Source of the DNA: Megaleporinus macrocephalus
Taxonomy: Eukaryota; Chordata; Actinopteri; Characiformes; Anostomidae
DNA length: 64,000 nucleotides
Assembly (NCBI GenBank): GCA_021613375.1
Contig: CM038720.1
Location: 19,367,215 to 19,431,214 of the forward strand
Direction: 5' to 3'
Shown: one piece after another, positions 12,801 to 23,700 of the stretch
How the letters are laid out: the number at the start of each line of letters is the position of its first letter
Position numbering within the stretch: the stretch's first letter is position 1
The notes under the pieces: generated by a model
Databases searched by the model: none
Told to the model about the DNA's origin: nothing
What the model saw: the letters and a program-made list of their open reading frames with translations, nothing else
Position numbers and translations under genes: made by a program

Positions 12801-15800
12801 GTCCAAACCCTGTGAAAGTCTCAGATGTTCCCACATGTGTCTGCTGTCCCCAGCTTTGCAGGGAGTATGTCGCTGCCCAGCTGGACTGCTGCTGGCTAAG
12901 GATGGATTCACTTGTAGCCCACCTGAAGATTCTTCATTTCTCCTAATGCTCTCTCCTTCTATGCTCACTCAGGTTCAAACTGCTATAATTTTCGAAAGAA
13001 GTATTCGTCTATTAGATTGATGACTGTGAAAAACTAACCCAAAAAAGCAGTTGACAGAGCTATGTCTCAAAAATGTAACCAACCACAGCAACCCTGCTGC
13101 CTGGCTGCAGTATAATGTGTAGCTCTACTCATTCTCATGATGAGTGACAAAGTCCATCTATTTTATCCTACAGGCCTTCTGTCTGTCAATAGATATACAG
13201 TCAAGTCAATACAGTCAAAAATACACCCACCGGCCACTTCATTATGTACACCTTCCTGTATCCACACTTATCATTTATTTTATCATCTCCACTTACCATG
13301 TTGGAGCACACTGTAGACTGTAGTCCATCTGATTCACTGTATACTTTATTAGCCCCTTTTCGCCCTGTTTCTCACTGGCCAGTACCCATACAGTGGTGGA
13401 TCTCTCTCAGCATTACAGTGACATGGTGTGTTATTGTGTGGCACTGGCACATGTGGATCGGACAGCAGTGCTGCTGGAGTTTTTAAACACTGTCCACTTA
13501 CTGTCCACTGTACCTTGCTGCTCCACTTGTAGGTGTAAAGTTAGTGACAATAGATTATCTGTTGCTGCACAGTTTGTGTTCATCCTCTAGTTCGTCATCA
13601 GTGACCACAGGCCGGCTGGATATTTTTGGCTGGTGGACTATTCTTAGCCCAGCCCCAGCAGCAGTACTAAGGTGTTTAAAAACTGCAGCAGTACTGCTGT
13701 GTCTGATCCATGTATCTGATCCATGCGCAACACACACTGGCACATCACCACCACATCCATGTTGCTGCATTGCTAAAAATGGTCCCAGTCATAACTCCAG
13801 AGGTTTTGAAGGGGTCCTGAGCACTGAAGAACAGGACAATGTGAAACAGATTAAATGAAATACAGTATATTTATATTTTTCCTTTTTTCTTCTGTATAGA
13901 TCTTTACTAGAAGCCTACATGGGGAGGTTGGATTGAAGCAGTGGCCTGAGCACCGTGTCTTGGCTCTTCCTGGCATAAATGAAGCTACAGGTGTAGACCT
14001 AGTTCTTGAAGACAACATGCTATATCTGGCAGATGCCAATGAGGCCTCCGTAGCTCAGCTTAAACTGGAAGAATCGCGCCTTGTGCCCGAGGGCCGTCCT
14101 CTTCAGCTGTTGGGGGACACTGTGATGGCTCTGGCTGTGGACTGGATTACACACAACTTGTACTGGAGCGGCATCAAGCAGCCCCAGCTTTACGTCTCCT
14201 CACCCGGCTGGAAGTATACCGCCTTGGTGGTACAGTCTAAGCTCCAGGACATCACCTCCATTGCCCTGCACCCACCCACTGGTAGGCTGTGCTTTACAGC
14301 TGTTGGGCTGGGGGACAGCAAAATGCAGCCACAAGTGGGCTGCGCATCCATGAATGGGCAGAACCGCATGGTGCTGTGGAAACAAGCACAGATGCCTAGG
14401 TTTCTGACCTTCTCCAGCCAGGGCTCAACAGTTTACTGGGCGGATATTGGTAAGTTTGCTGTTCACTATTTATCAGTTTGGTAGCGTTGAAATATGTTGA
14501 AATAAAATAAAACTCAAATTTCATTTATATTATTGTAATGTACGTCATGTTGCAAGCTATGATATCATACGAATACACTTCTAGGGATAGATAATTTGGA
14601 TAGTAGATTGCGACATAAATTTGTCAACTCAAAACCTACCCCAAATTCATCTACTGTAGGGCTCTGCTCCCAAACGTTAAGCTATTTTAACCCAAAACAT
14701 TTAAACCACATGTCCATTTAATTGGTGTGATGTTCTAACATGGCTGGAAATATGTCTTAGTATGTGCTAATGTCAAAGGAGAGGCTAAAATATAAACGCC
14801 GATAGCCGATACCGATCGAGGGCGGGGCTGTTAGACACGGCAGGGCTATTATTAGCTCAAGCAAGTCATGAAACAAGGTGGAAACAGGTTTATGACCATT
14901 TTTATTGAGCTCATGTGACAAATCATAATATTAGAAGTTGGTCTATGTGGGAGTAAACAGCTTGATACAGCTCCAGAAGAGCGACATCTGAAAAGTACTT
15001 CTACTAGAACCGGCAGAGCGTGGATCCAGGTGGAATATTTAGCGCAAGAATGCCACAGAATGTCTTCTACAGCCGAGAAGATCTGCTTATCTAGAACTAT
15101 AAACTCAATCACTCTGGCTGTGGTTTCTTTTAGCTCTCTGACTTTTTCTGCTGCTGTACTGTTCATACCGGTCAGATCTGGTTTGCACGGTTCTCTGGGC
15201 TGCGCGTGCTAGCTCCGCTGTTTGCTAATACTCACTGTATTCAGATATGTGGTGTACGCGCCGTATCAGATTAGTGTTAAATGTCTTTATCTTGGTTCCC
15301 CCGCGAGAGACGCTGATTTTACTAATTTTACAGAACGCCCTGGATGAGTCTGAGTCACATACGGTAACAAACTGCCAGACGGACGATGTTTCCGTTCCGC
15401 ACGTGCGTTGAACGCTGTAAACTGTTCTCGCGAAGCCGCTGCTTTAGTGAGTCTGACGAAAACGAAACGGTATGTGTTTTCCACCTAGTGGTTCAGATAG
15501 GAATTGCTGGGACCTGACCGGAGGGGCTTTCACGCAGGGCTCCTCTTCCTGGATGAAACGCTAGCTGTAAATACAGAAATTAGGTTAATTTGTTTACCGC
15601 CATCGATCGGCTTTTTGATTAAAAATCGGCCAATACCGATACATGGCCTATCGATCCTTCCATCTTTACTGTTAATGTATATAGTTGCCAAAATATTAGC
15701 TCCTATACTGTCCTGTCCTGGTCATGTTACATGGCCAAAGTACCTCTTCACCTATCAGAGTTCAGAAAAAGAAAATATTTTTCACACATGAGAACTTTTG

Positions 15801-18800
15801 TCGTTTCTATGGGTAACTACACTGTGCGAATTGTCTAACTATGAGGATATTTTTGTTGTTTTGCAGTTTAGGTCATGGTCAGAGAAGGTACATAGACACA
15901 TTTGTACTTGTCCATGAACTCTTTCAGACCAGCGAAACAGGTAGAGAATGGCCTAAAACAAGAACAGGTGGCAGCAGCACTGTTTAGCAGGAAAGTTTAA
16001 TGCAGAGCTGTAGTAGCCTTAGCAGGGAAGTTTTCCTATTTATGGAACACAAGAACAGATCGTAATTCTGTTCATCATTTAAAATAAACATATTGTTCAT
16101 GAAGCTGAAGTTACCTTTTATCTTAAATTGTGGAATAAAAACCTTGATAGTAAATTTGCATAAGAAAGCTGATTTCATATTTTAGTGTATTAAGATCTTT
16201 TGAAATGGTGGTTAAAACTTGCAAATTCTACAGGTTGCTGCAAAAGATAAGAAACCGAACTACAATACTAAGAAAGGACGTGTGCGTAAATCAGCAAAGA
16301 AAAGCAGCTCACCCTGTATTATATTAAATCTGAGCCTTATGAGCCATAGCAAGCTTTTAAGCAGATCTCAAACTGAGGTCTTTAATTACAGTGTTCTGCT
16401 TCATTCAGTGTTGATGACAATTGTTTGGATTTTAAAATATTCCTGTTCATATACATGTCTAAAATAATAACTTTACGTTTTGCGTTATAGCTTGCCAGTA
16501 TCTGTACTAAATATGTTGGAAAGAAATCAATTATATTAATAACACTCTTCAGTGTAACTATAAGACAGAAATACACAAAGTGCCCTCTATAATAAGCACT
16601 GTATGTGCTGTACTAGTCCAAAGTGCATTTTCCAAGTGCCCTGAGAAGAATGAGTTTGCGATGCCCGTTTCTGCTTTTCAGTATGTTGCCAGTGCAGAGA
16701 TTTGTGTAGAAATTCCAAATGTCTTCTGTATGTGGCATTAGTATTCTTCCAGTAATAATCTTCCTCAGTAAATATTCATGCACAGTGTCTGGAAGTGAGC
16801 TCACCAAGTTCCAGTAAGAGGGAAAAAATGAATATTGCTATTTACTGGATTAAGAGAGATACGCAATTGCACAAAAGCACAAAGTAATTGGTTAAAAAAA
16901 AAACAATATTGCAAAATTTTAGACAGAAGAAACAATTGGGTCATCCTCTGGAATTCACAGACATGTAGTTAAAATAAACAATATTTTTCTTCCCACAACA
17001 TTCACCGTCCTTGCTGTTTTTATGGCACGCTACAGTTTCATTATGATGCAGCAGCAGCTCATCTGCATTTACCAGAATTTGTACATTTATTCCTCTCTCT
17101 TCTTCCTCCTCATCCTCCAGCTGCTGAAGTTATTGCCTCTGTGGATATTGATGGCTCCAATTACAGAGAATATAAAACTGGACCTCCCTTAATCATTTCT
17201 TTTACCAGAAGTGAGAATATTTTCTTCTGGGTCACCCTCTTCAACGGTAATTACTACACCGATTACTTTGCTCATTGACAACATGCACCTCTGAGATCAT
17301 ACCAGCAGATGGCATTGTTTACCTTAATCCTACAATAACTAATCAGAAACCTTAATCATATCATATCAAGTGTCTGACATCTTTATTATTTTTCTTCATT
17401 AAGTGTGTTGAGGTGTTAATGCTTTCTAGAATGTAATTAGATGATTATAATAGAGTTCTAGTAGAACTCTTATTTTTTACAGAAAGAAAAAATAAATATT
17501 TACTTAATCGTTAAGTTAAAAAAAATAGTCATATGGTTTTGAGATTAAATGGTACATTATAAAGAAACGTATTGTAGAGGTAGTGATGGTCTTTTGTCAA
17601 CTGTCAACACCTAAAAACTGTGCAGACATTTTAACACAGTATCCCAGCACCTTCACGTTCAGCTCCTTCCCAAATACGTCCTCAAGTCATCTTGAAGTTT
17701 GATCAGTTAAATCTAAACATCTGCCCGGTGCAGATTTTCAGACCAGGTATCTGCTAATACCAGTATGGCTCTGAAATCATTGTGATTGTGTCCTCTTTCA
17801 CCCTGATTGTGGACCATTCTGATTCAAGTCCCACCTGCACATTTCACATCAAGCCATACACACAAGTTGCATAAAATTAAGAAAATGTAGCCGAATTCCC
17901 TTTAATCAGGTGTTTCTCAACTCCCAATTTAACATTACTTAAATTCCTTCTAGGCACAACCAAAGTGTGGTACAGTGATGGCATCCAGCCTAAACGGATG
18001 TGGTTTGAAGTGCAGACCAACATTGTTGCTTTGAAAGCTTTCAGCAAACAAAGCCAGAAAGGTATCTTCATGGTGCACTGCTCACATCATCTGTTATTCT
18101 TATCTCTTCTGTCGCCTGGTTTTCTTTGTGTCCTGGTCCACTCCTCCCTGTGAAAGGTTTGAAAATAGGGCAGGTGATCAGATATCTGTTGAAAAGACAG
18201 TGTTTGTTATGCCGAACAAGTTCAAGTTCACAAAACAAAGCCACATTTGGGCCTCTCCTTTCATTCGGCTGTTCTCCTTTTCTCAGACATCTCTGCATAA
18301 CTCCACCTGTAGAACTAGTTCAACAAGTGAATACTTTGCATACAACTTGTTAACCTGGAATAAGTGGAGCTATTGTTTGTCGTGTTTTGAAAAAAAAAAA
18401 AAAAAAAGCCATGTGTATGACGTCTGATCATGTCCCACCCCTTCTTTAGGATCCAACATGTGCACTGAAAACAATGGGGGTTGCAGCCAGCTATGTTTGG
18501 CGTATCCTGGTGGGCGCACATGCCACTGTACGAAGGGCTATCTCGTTGTGAACACGACCCAATGTGTATCCAGCCCAGAGTGCCCAGCAGGCAGTAAGAA
18601 ATGCAGAAATGGACGTGAGTGTCTGTCCAGTGTCAAGTTTTGTGACAGAGTCCCAGACTGTCATGATGGCTCAGATGAAGAGGACTGTGAGTCTTATTTG
18701 TATAGTTTTGTACACATTTGATGAAATGAATCAGTATGGAAATTGTGTACCAATACAGAGACTGTGGTGTGGGTGGTGTTTTTCAGCATAAATGCTGTAT

Positions 18801-19143
18801 TAAATTGGAATTTTTCATTGTACTTGAATTAGCAGCATAACAGCATTACAAAAGTAGAGTCAGTGGGAGTGTTTTAGTATTTGGTACTGTATTTTCTCCT
18901 TTTGCTTTAGTGACAGTATGCAGTTAAGCAGCCATGGGACCATCTGAGACTCATCCAAACACAAGCTTCAGTGGAATAGATAAGAACTTAAAAAATAGTG
19001 ACATGTTGCTACAATGCTTAACCTAATGTCAGCAATTTACTTACATTTAAAAGTGGCCTTTAACTTGTGCAGTTAAGTTTTTAAGAAAAACTCTTAGGAA
19101 AATTGCACATAAATGATATTTCCAAATAATACAGATTTTCGCT

Positions 19144-19234
<91 letters not shown>

Positions 19235-20837
19235 TCGTGATTGCAGTTAAAAACACCAATAAAAAATGTATATGCATATATAATTGCCCACAATGACTAG
19301 CTTAAACACCCCGTCTTTATTTGTCTATGCTGTTAGGATTTAACTGATTCTTTCTTCTCTCTTTACACTCTCAGGTGCATACATAAAGGCCAAGCCAGGT
19401 TTCAAACATAAAAAGCTTTCAGCCCAAGACTCAGCCAGCACTGCTGGCTCCCCTGAGGATAACGAGGTGTTGGTACGCACGTTGGGCGGTCAGTCCTGTG
19501 ATTCAGAGCTGTGTAACGGTCAAGGTCGATGTGTGATGCGTAAGGGGAAGCCAGGTTGTGAGTGTGTTCAGGGTTACAGTGGAGCATACTGCCAGGAAGG
19601 AGGATCTAGCAGTGCACCTGTTGTCCTTTCCATTCTCTTCGTCATTGCAATCGCTGCTGCTGTGATTGTAAAGAGAAGGTATGCATTCAGTTTTTCTTGG
19701 CTGTTTCATACAAAGCCTCATGAGAACAGGATAACTGAATGAGAAATGGCTGATTTAAAGATGCAGTGTGTAAGACTTGGTGACATGGGGAGGTTGCAAA
19801 TTGTAACCAACTAAAAACATCTAGTAGAATCTGAAGTGGCTGTCAGGTTTTCGTCTTGTTGATGAGGATTGGCCTCTCTTGTAATGAGTACATTTCTCTA
19901 TTTATCACTCTATCACAATTTGGTTTCTTAAACTTCTCACAACAACAAAATGGTTATCAAGCACCGGCAGCAATCAATTCTTCTTTTTGCATTTCCCAGC
20001 CAGCGCTGTAGTGCCATCAAATTTGAGCTGCCTGTTAAGTGTAGAAATGCAAGAGACACTCTTTACAGCCAGTGTGTGTTTTTTGTCAGTTCTGAGCTAC
20101 TGAAGAAACATGACCGCTCTACATGGGAGCATATGTTGAAAGACTGCCCACTCCTGCATAAATATAAGGGACTCCTAAGCTAGTTAAGACTCAATGATTT
20201 GTAGTAACAGGTAATCATACACTTATAAATAGTTTTATTATATTCCATTTCTGCTAATATACCTTCCTAAAATGTACACACTGCTCTTTTAAATGGTTTC
20301 CACAACACTGAAAGTCATATTAAATTTGAGGTTTAGAAGAAGCTTCAAAATTTGCATGATTCAATTCCTAATAATACTAGAAGTTCCTGACGACATAACT
20401 GATCTAACTGAACCATTATTTTCACAATACACAAGTATCTTTTGTTCTATTGCCTGCTACAAGGCTACGTGGACAGAATGCAGTGTTGTTGTTCCTGGCT
20501 GTTTTTATTTCTATTTTTTGCTGATGTCCTGGATCATTTGTTTGCAGAAGAGAGAAAGCGGCAATGGGGCGTCCGACTGACAAGGAGACACTTATGAAGG
20601 ACATTGAGGAACATGAGGAACCTGTGGCCCAACCTCAAAACTTTGTCAATGAACTCTACAGTCCTGAAGACGAGGTACGATCACCTCCCCTCAGTGGAAT
20701 GTTGTTAAAGATAATGTATATAAGAATATGTGTAAAAGGAATAGGATATTGGTGTTTTTTAATTAAAATGGTCCTTTATCTTTGTTTCTGTTTCTCTTTC
20801 TCTTCCACAGGAACAAGCAACTGAATCAGTCAACTGA
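1..20837 (+). CDS. lrp13: LDL receptor-related protein, Lrp13-like (5' end outside window)
   Basis: This is an endocytic lipoprotein receptor of the LDLR family, a single-pass type I plasma-membrane protein. Coding segments, all with GT/AG borders and matching phase: <1-126, 220-489, 590-805, 2812-2964, 3090-3356, 3426-3641, 4789-4965, 5052-5255, 5337-5504, 7708-7923, 8212-8441, 8614-8743, 8978-9171, 10506-10692, 10898-11113, 11226-11409, 11944-12145, 12496-12660, 12772-12972, 13900-14449, 17121-17246, 17954-18061, 18450-18686, 19375-19678, 20548-20674, 20811-20837. The joined length stays in frame for about 1,732 codons and ends at TGA. Domains: 20 LA repeats, EGF pair, YWTD propeller, EGF, second propeller, EGF, LA21, EGF, transmembrane helix, tail with FVNELY. 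The start codon and signal peptide are not in the window. Fish Lrp13 is a reported ovarian vitellogenin receptor. I assign that name from domain layout (extra LA after the propellers), so the family is certain and the exact orthologue is not. An LRP8/VLDLR-like label is the alternative, but two propellers argue against it. Confidence 0.85.
806..2811. other. intron between LA cassettes 1 and 2
   Basis: A 2-kb intron with no coding signal that I could find. It contains A/T-rich simple stretches: an AATT-rich patch at 1858-1890 and a TTTA tetranucleotide run at about 2648-2676. Confidence 0.6.
2812..3641 (+). other. LA cassette 2 of the receptor (LA repeats 6-10)
   Basis: Exons 2812-2964, 3090-3356 and 3426-3641 repeat the cassette-1 order exactly: one LA, then [11 protein letters not shown] plus LRCRVG repeats, then [11 protein letters not shown] plus CNHYC repeats. 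Bases 3090-3112 are identical to 220-242 in exon 2, so the duplication looks recent or homogenised by gene conversion. The first LA here has GFDE in place of the usual GSDE in the calcium site, a change shared with the first LA of cassette 3. Confidence 0.85.
3642..4788. other. intron between LA cassettes 2 and 3
   Basis: A 1.15-kb intron. I see no LA-like exon remnant or recognisable repeat in it. The donor follows a phase-1 T rather than the G used at the other cassette junctions. Confidence 0.55.
4789..7923 (+). other. LA cassette 3 of the receptor (LA repeats 11-16)
   Basis: Exons 4789-4965, 5052-5255, 5337-5504 and 7708-7923. The order matches cassettes 1 and 2 with one difference. The exon opening [11 protein letters not shown] carries an additional LA ([11 protein letters not shown]...), and the LKCPLG repeat sits in its own exon. 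So this cassette has six LA repeats and four exons, against five and three in the others. The first LA carries GFDE instead of GSDE. Confidence 0.85.
5908..6625. mobile_element. non-autonomous DNA transposon (hAT-like MITE) in receptor intron
   Basis: The ends resemble each other inverted: AGCAGGGGTA near 5910 and the complement of ACCACTGCTTT near 6615. Inside are GC-rich stretches built on GGTCCG that are unlike the surrounding intron. There is no transposase frame. The class is a guess from general resemblance to fish hAT-type repeats. Just upstream, 5780-5850 holds a decayed copy of the ACCACTGTGAACAATTCTGACT repeat also seen at 32308. Confidence 0.4.
8212..9171 (+). other. LA repeats 17-20 and start of first EGF
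   Basis: Exons 8212-8441 (LA17, LA18), 8614-8743 (LA19) and 8978-9171 (LA20, then the first half of an EGF-like domain). These repeats do not follow the cassette pattern upstream, so they look like the older, non-amplified part of the ligand-binding region. LA18 is split by a phase-0 intron just before its last cysteine. LA20 has one extra residue between its SDE and final cysteine. Confidence 0.85.
9460..9860. mobile_element. MITE-like repeat carrying a CTCF-type motif
   Basis: A/T-rich element with scattered GATA/ATCG motifs at both ends (GATACAATACATATCGTGAT; CAGTGTATCGATACTG) and no coding potential. It contains ACTGCCATCTAGTGG at 9704-9718. A second, more decayed member is at 28380-28650. 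It sits in the intron that splits the first EGF. Confidence 0.5.
10506..12972 (+). other. EGF pair, first YWTD propeller and following EGF
   Basis: Exon 10506-10692 completes one EGF and holds a calcium-binding-type EGF (DIDEC...). Exons 10898-11113, 11226-11409, 11944-12145 and 12496-12660 carry propeller blades with the signatures LYWVS, LYWVD, LWSEIG, IYWTD and VYWSD. Exon 12772-12972 adds an EGF with [16 protein letters not shown] spacing. In LDLR-family receptors this propeller drives acid-dependent ligand release in endosomes. Two junctions are less typical: donor GTCTGA after 11113 and acceptor GAAG before 12496. Both keep the frame. Confidence 0.8.
13230..13855. mobile_element. fold-back element in receptor intron
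   Basis: The left arm (about 13310-13500) is the reverse complement of the right arm (about 13660-13850). For example GCAGTGCTGCTGGAGTTTTT at 13465-13484 pairs with AAAACTGCAGCAGTACTGC at 13678-13696. The element begins with the fish-repeat motif CCGGCCACTTCATTATGTAC. A relative of one arm is at 36236-36580. It has no coding capacity and lies within intron 12973-13899. Confidence 0.6.
13900..18061 (+). other. second, divergent beta-propeller of the receptor
   Basis: Exons 13900-14449 (550 bases, the largest), 17121-17246 and 17954-18061. Blade signatures are weak: MLYLAD, LYWSG, LCFTA, VYWAD and FFWVT. The fold is inferred from blade spacing and from its position between two EGF domains. The exon organisation differs from the first propeller, with several blades fused in one exon. 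Confidence 0.7.
14790..15665. mobile_element. inverted-end repeat in receptor intron, probable non-autonomous DNA transposon
   Basis: The left end carries GCCGATAGCCGATACCGATCG and the right end the inverted counterpart GATCGGC...CGGCCAATACCGATAC. The interior is GC-richer than the surrounding intron. Open frames inside are short and match nothing I know. It lies in the 2.7-kb intron 14450-17120. The rest of that intron shows nothing I can name. Confidence 0.45.
19149..19230. repeat. (TA)41 microsatellite
   Basis: An uninterrupted TA dinucleotide tract of 82 bases in the intron between the LA21 exon and the transmembrane exon. A tract like this is expected to be polymorphic in length and hard to assemble exactly. 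Confidence 0.95.
19755..20292. mobile_element. MITE with TTAA-containing inverted ends in receptor intron
   Basis: The left end reads TTTAAAGATGCAGTGTGTAAG and the right end, reverse-complemented, reads TTTAAAAGAGCAGTGTGTAC. Both ends include TTAA, the target used by piggyBac-type transposons. No transposase frame is present. It occupies most of intron 19679-20547. Confidence 0.45.
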
Positions 20838-20869
20838 ATTAAAGAGGTTTTTTTGTTGGTTTGTTTTTA

Positions 20870-20875
20870 AATAAA
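20870..20875 (+). promoter_or_regulatory. polyadenylation signal of the receptor gene
   Basis: AATAAA lies 33 bases after the stop codon of the receptor gene, which would give a very short 3' untranslated region. It is the first canonical hexamer downstream. Confidence 0.6.
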
Positions 20876-21033
20876 GGATATAACCTGGGCAGAAACAATT
20901 TGGTGAATTGTGTATTTGTACAATCAGTCACAGACCAGGCAGTTATAATACTGTCCAAAGGTCAGACACCCTTAAAAACAGAGTGGATACATACTGAACT
21001 AAAGATCATTGTGAAGATTCTTCTGTATTTTTT

Positions 21034-22237
21034 TAGACAATGAAACTGAAACACCTGTCATTTTAGTGTGAGGGGTTTCATGGCTAAATTGGACCAGTCT
21101 GATGGTCTTCATTAATTGCATGTTGCACCAGAGTGTGAAGTTCAGTTAGCAGGTAAGAGCACAGTTTAGCTCAAAATGTTGCAATAACACAACATTATGG
21201 GACATACCAGAGTTCAAAAAAGGACAAATTGTTGGTGCACGTCTTGCTGGCGCATCTGTGACTAAGACAGCAAGTCTTTGTGATGTATCAAGAGCCACGG
21301 TATCCAGGGTAATGTCAGCATACCACCAAGAAGGACGAACCACATCCAACAGGATTAACTGTGGACGCAAGAGGAAGCTGTCTGAAAGGGATGTTGGGGT
21401 GCTAACCTGGATTGTATCCAAAAAACATAAAACCACGGCTGCCCAAATCACGGCAGAATTAAATGTGCACCTCAGCTTCTCCTGTTTCCACCAGAACTGT
21501 CCGTCAGGAGCTCCACAGGGTCAATATACACGCCCGGGCTGCTATAGCCAAACCTTTGGTCACTCGTGCCAATGCCAAGGGCTGTGGACAATGTGAAACA
21601 TGTATTGTTCTCTGATGAGCCCACCTTTAATGTTTTCCCCATATCCGGGAGAGTTACGGTGTGGAGAAGCCCCAAAGAAGCGTACCACCCAGGCTGTTGC
21701 ATGCCCAGAGTGAAGCATGGGGGTGGATCAGTGATTGTTTGGGCTGCCATATCATGGCATTCCCATGGCCCAATACTTGTGCTAGATGGGCGCGTCACTG
21801 CTAAGGACTACCGAACCATTCTGGAGGACCATGTGCATTCAGTGATTTAAACATTGTATCCTGAAGGCGGTGCCGTGTACCATTATGACAGTGCACGAAT
21901 ACACACAGCAAGACTGGTGAAAGATTGGTTTGATGAACATGAAAGTGAAGTTGAACATCTCCCATGGCCTGCACAGTCACCAGATCTAAATATTATAGAG
22001 CCACCTTGGGGTGTTTTGGAGAGGCGATTCAAGAAACGTTTTCCTCCACCAGCATCACGTAGTGATCTGGCCACTATCCTGCAAGAAGAATGACCTAAAA
22101 TTCCTCTGACCACTGTGCAGGACTTGTATATGTCATTCCCAAGACCAATTGACGCTGTATTGGCCGCAAAAGGAGGCCCTACACCATACTAATAAATTGT
22201 TGTGGTCTAAAACCGGGTGTTTCAGTTTCATTGTCTA
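21034..22237 (+). mobile_element. Tc1-like DNA transposon, inactive
   Basis: The inverted ends match perfectly over about 22 bases: TAGACAATGAAACTGAAAC at 21034 and its complement ending at 22237. TA at each edge fits the Tc1/mariner target duplication, so the element proper is about 21036-22235. The length of 1.2 kb suits a nearly complete single-gene element. It sits 150 bases downstream of the receptor gene. Confidence 0.85.
21258..22093 (+). pseudogene. Tc1-like transposase, broken
   Basis: The frames show an N-terminal helix-turn-helix region (ASLCDVSRATVSRVMSAY), then the catalytic neighbourhood in pieces: LFSDEPTFNVF for the first Asp, YHYDSARIHTA for the second, and SPDLNIIEPPWGVLE for the Glu. 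The reading frame is broken by at least one shift between about 21470 and 21570, and by a stop at 21848-21850. The product would be non-functional. The gene encodes a cut-and-paste transposase acting on the flanking inverted ends. Confidence 0.8.
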
Positions 22238-23700
22238 ATCCCTGTACATTTCTGTGTGATTTAGTCCTACAGATGTAAACAAATGTGTTTAAAGTGGTCT
22301 AATGTAAAGTATATTCACAGTTTTTGCTGTGGTGGTAATAGGAACCAGGGGTCTTAATCAAAAAAAGTTAATACAGTTAATCATTGTCTCTCATATCAGG
22401 CACCAATTTAGTATTTTTGTGAGGTAGCTTTTACAGGTGAATATTTGGTTCCGATCACCGCCACTGTGAATAATTGAGTTTTTCTAGAACAGAGCATTTC
22501 ACATCAAACCGCTCTGAGTGGTGTGGGTTTTTTTTTTAGTAGGTGAACTTCCCCTTTAAGGCCCTTTCAGCACTTGTAGGGTTGGTTTGAACTCTGACGT
22601 TGCTCTAGACATATTTACTTTAAGCTGATAAAGGATTACAAAACAAGGTGTGAAGTAGAGACAGACTAGGAAATGAAAGGTTAGAGGTGCCCTGCACTAC
22701 ATGAACCTCTTGCACTAAATAAGTCATCAGAAACTTGTACTCTATGCTAATCAGATGTAGTTAGAATCTAAATATGTGGTGAGTAGCTGACTAATACCTG
22801 TTTATTAAAAATAATTATTAATACAGTGCTGTAACTGGACAAATGTGACTACAGTTACACAAGCTACCATATTTATGAATTGTAAACACTGTGGTAGAAA
22901 ACTTACATGCTATTGTAACTTGACTGCTTTTTGTTTATAGAAGCCCAGGCTGCAAAGAGGTTGAGAACTTCATAACTTCAATATATAACTTAACTGTGTC
23001 TATGCTTTCTTGTCGTGTGCTGTTGACTACCTGCACTCTCTTGTCTCATCATCGTACTGTGCAGCATCATACAAAACAGGTCTTGTCTGGCTTTGCATGA
23101 CCAGACCTGCTTTCCTCACAGTCACGGCACTGTTGTCTAACCTCCATAATCGTGCACGTGGACTGGAGTGTGGAGAAGCTACCTGTGTAAAATGTAACTA
23201 CACTCCCTGTTCTAAGTCCGGGTTGGGTGGGGGTCACCTCCTTGTGGCTTCTGGCTGAGTGATCACTTGAAATGCTTTACCTGCAAGAAGACTGTGGTGG
23301 TTCTTTTATTTTGTGCTCCGTTTGAAATGTGCTGGAATGTTCCCACATTACATAACAGTACATATTCAGATAAAAATAGGTAAAAAAATAAAATTCAGAT
23401 TTTAAAATAGGGCTGTTGAGGTGCTACATATGTTTACACTCTTAATAATGGTTCTTTAGGACCATAAACACTCAAAGAACCGGCTGAATGCAGAACCCTT
23501 TTTGGTGCCAAATGTATACATACAACTGTATACAACATTAGGATTCACTGCCTTTACTAAAGTAGCCCAAAGAACTGTCATTTCTAAACAGCTGTCTTAT
23601 TTAATTACAGTAAGACTACAAATCACATCACTTCACACTCTATCACGGACTATCACAGAACTGTCAAAAAAACAGCAGGCCAACACCATATTTGAGCTGT
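22238..23700. other. spacer after the transposon
   Basis: No gene is seen. A copy of the dispersed repeat with GATCACCGCCACTGTGAATAAT and CATTTCACATCAAACCGCTC lies at 22446-22535. A fragment of the ACTCTTAATAATGGTTCTTT...AACACTCAAAGAACC repeat lies at about 23435-23520. Confidence 0.5.

Larger units (their letters stand above)
18450..20837 (+). other. EGF, LA21, EGF, transmembrane helix and endocytic tail
   Basis: Exon 18450-18686 has an EGF ([12 protein letters not shown]) directly followed by a single LA repeat. Exon 19375-19678 holds a linker of about 40 residues, an EGF (CNGQGRC...[12 protein letters not shown]), the membrane helix (about [19 protein letters not shown]) and a basic stop-transfer KRR. 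Exon 20548-20674 encodes the tail with FVNELY, which fits the FxNxxY internalisation signal of LDLR. The last exon, 20811-20837, adds EQATESVN and the stop. Confidence 0.85.
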
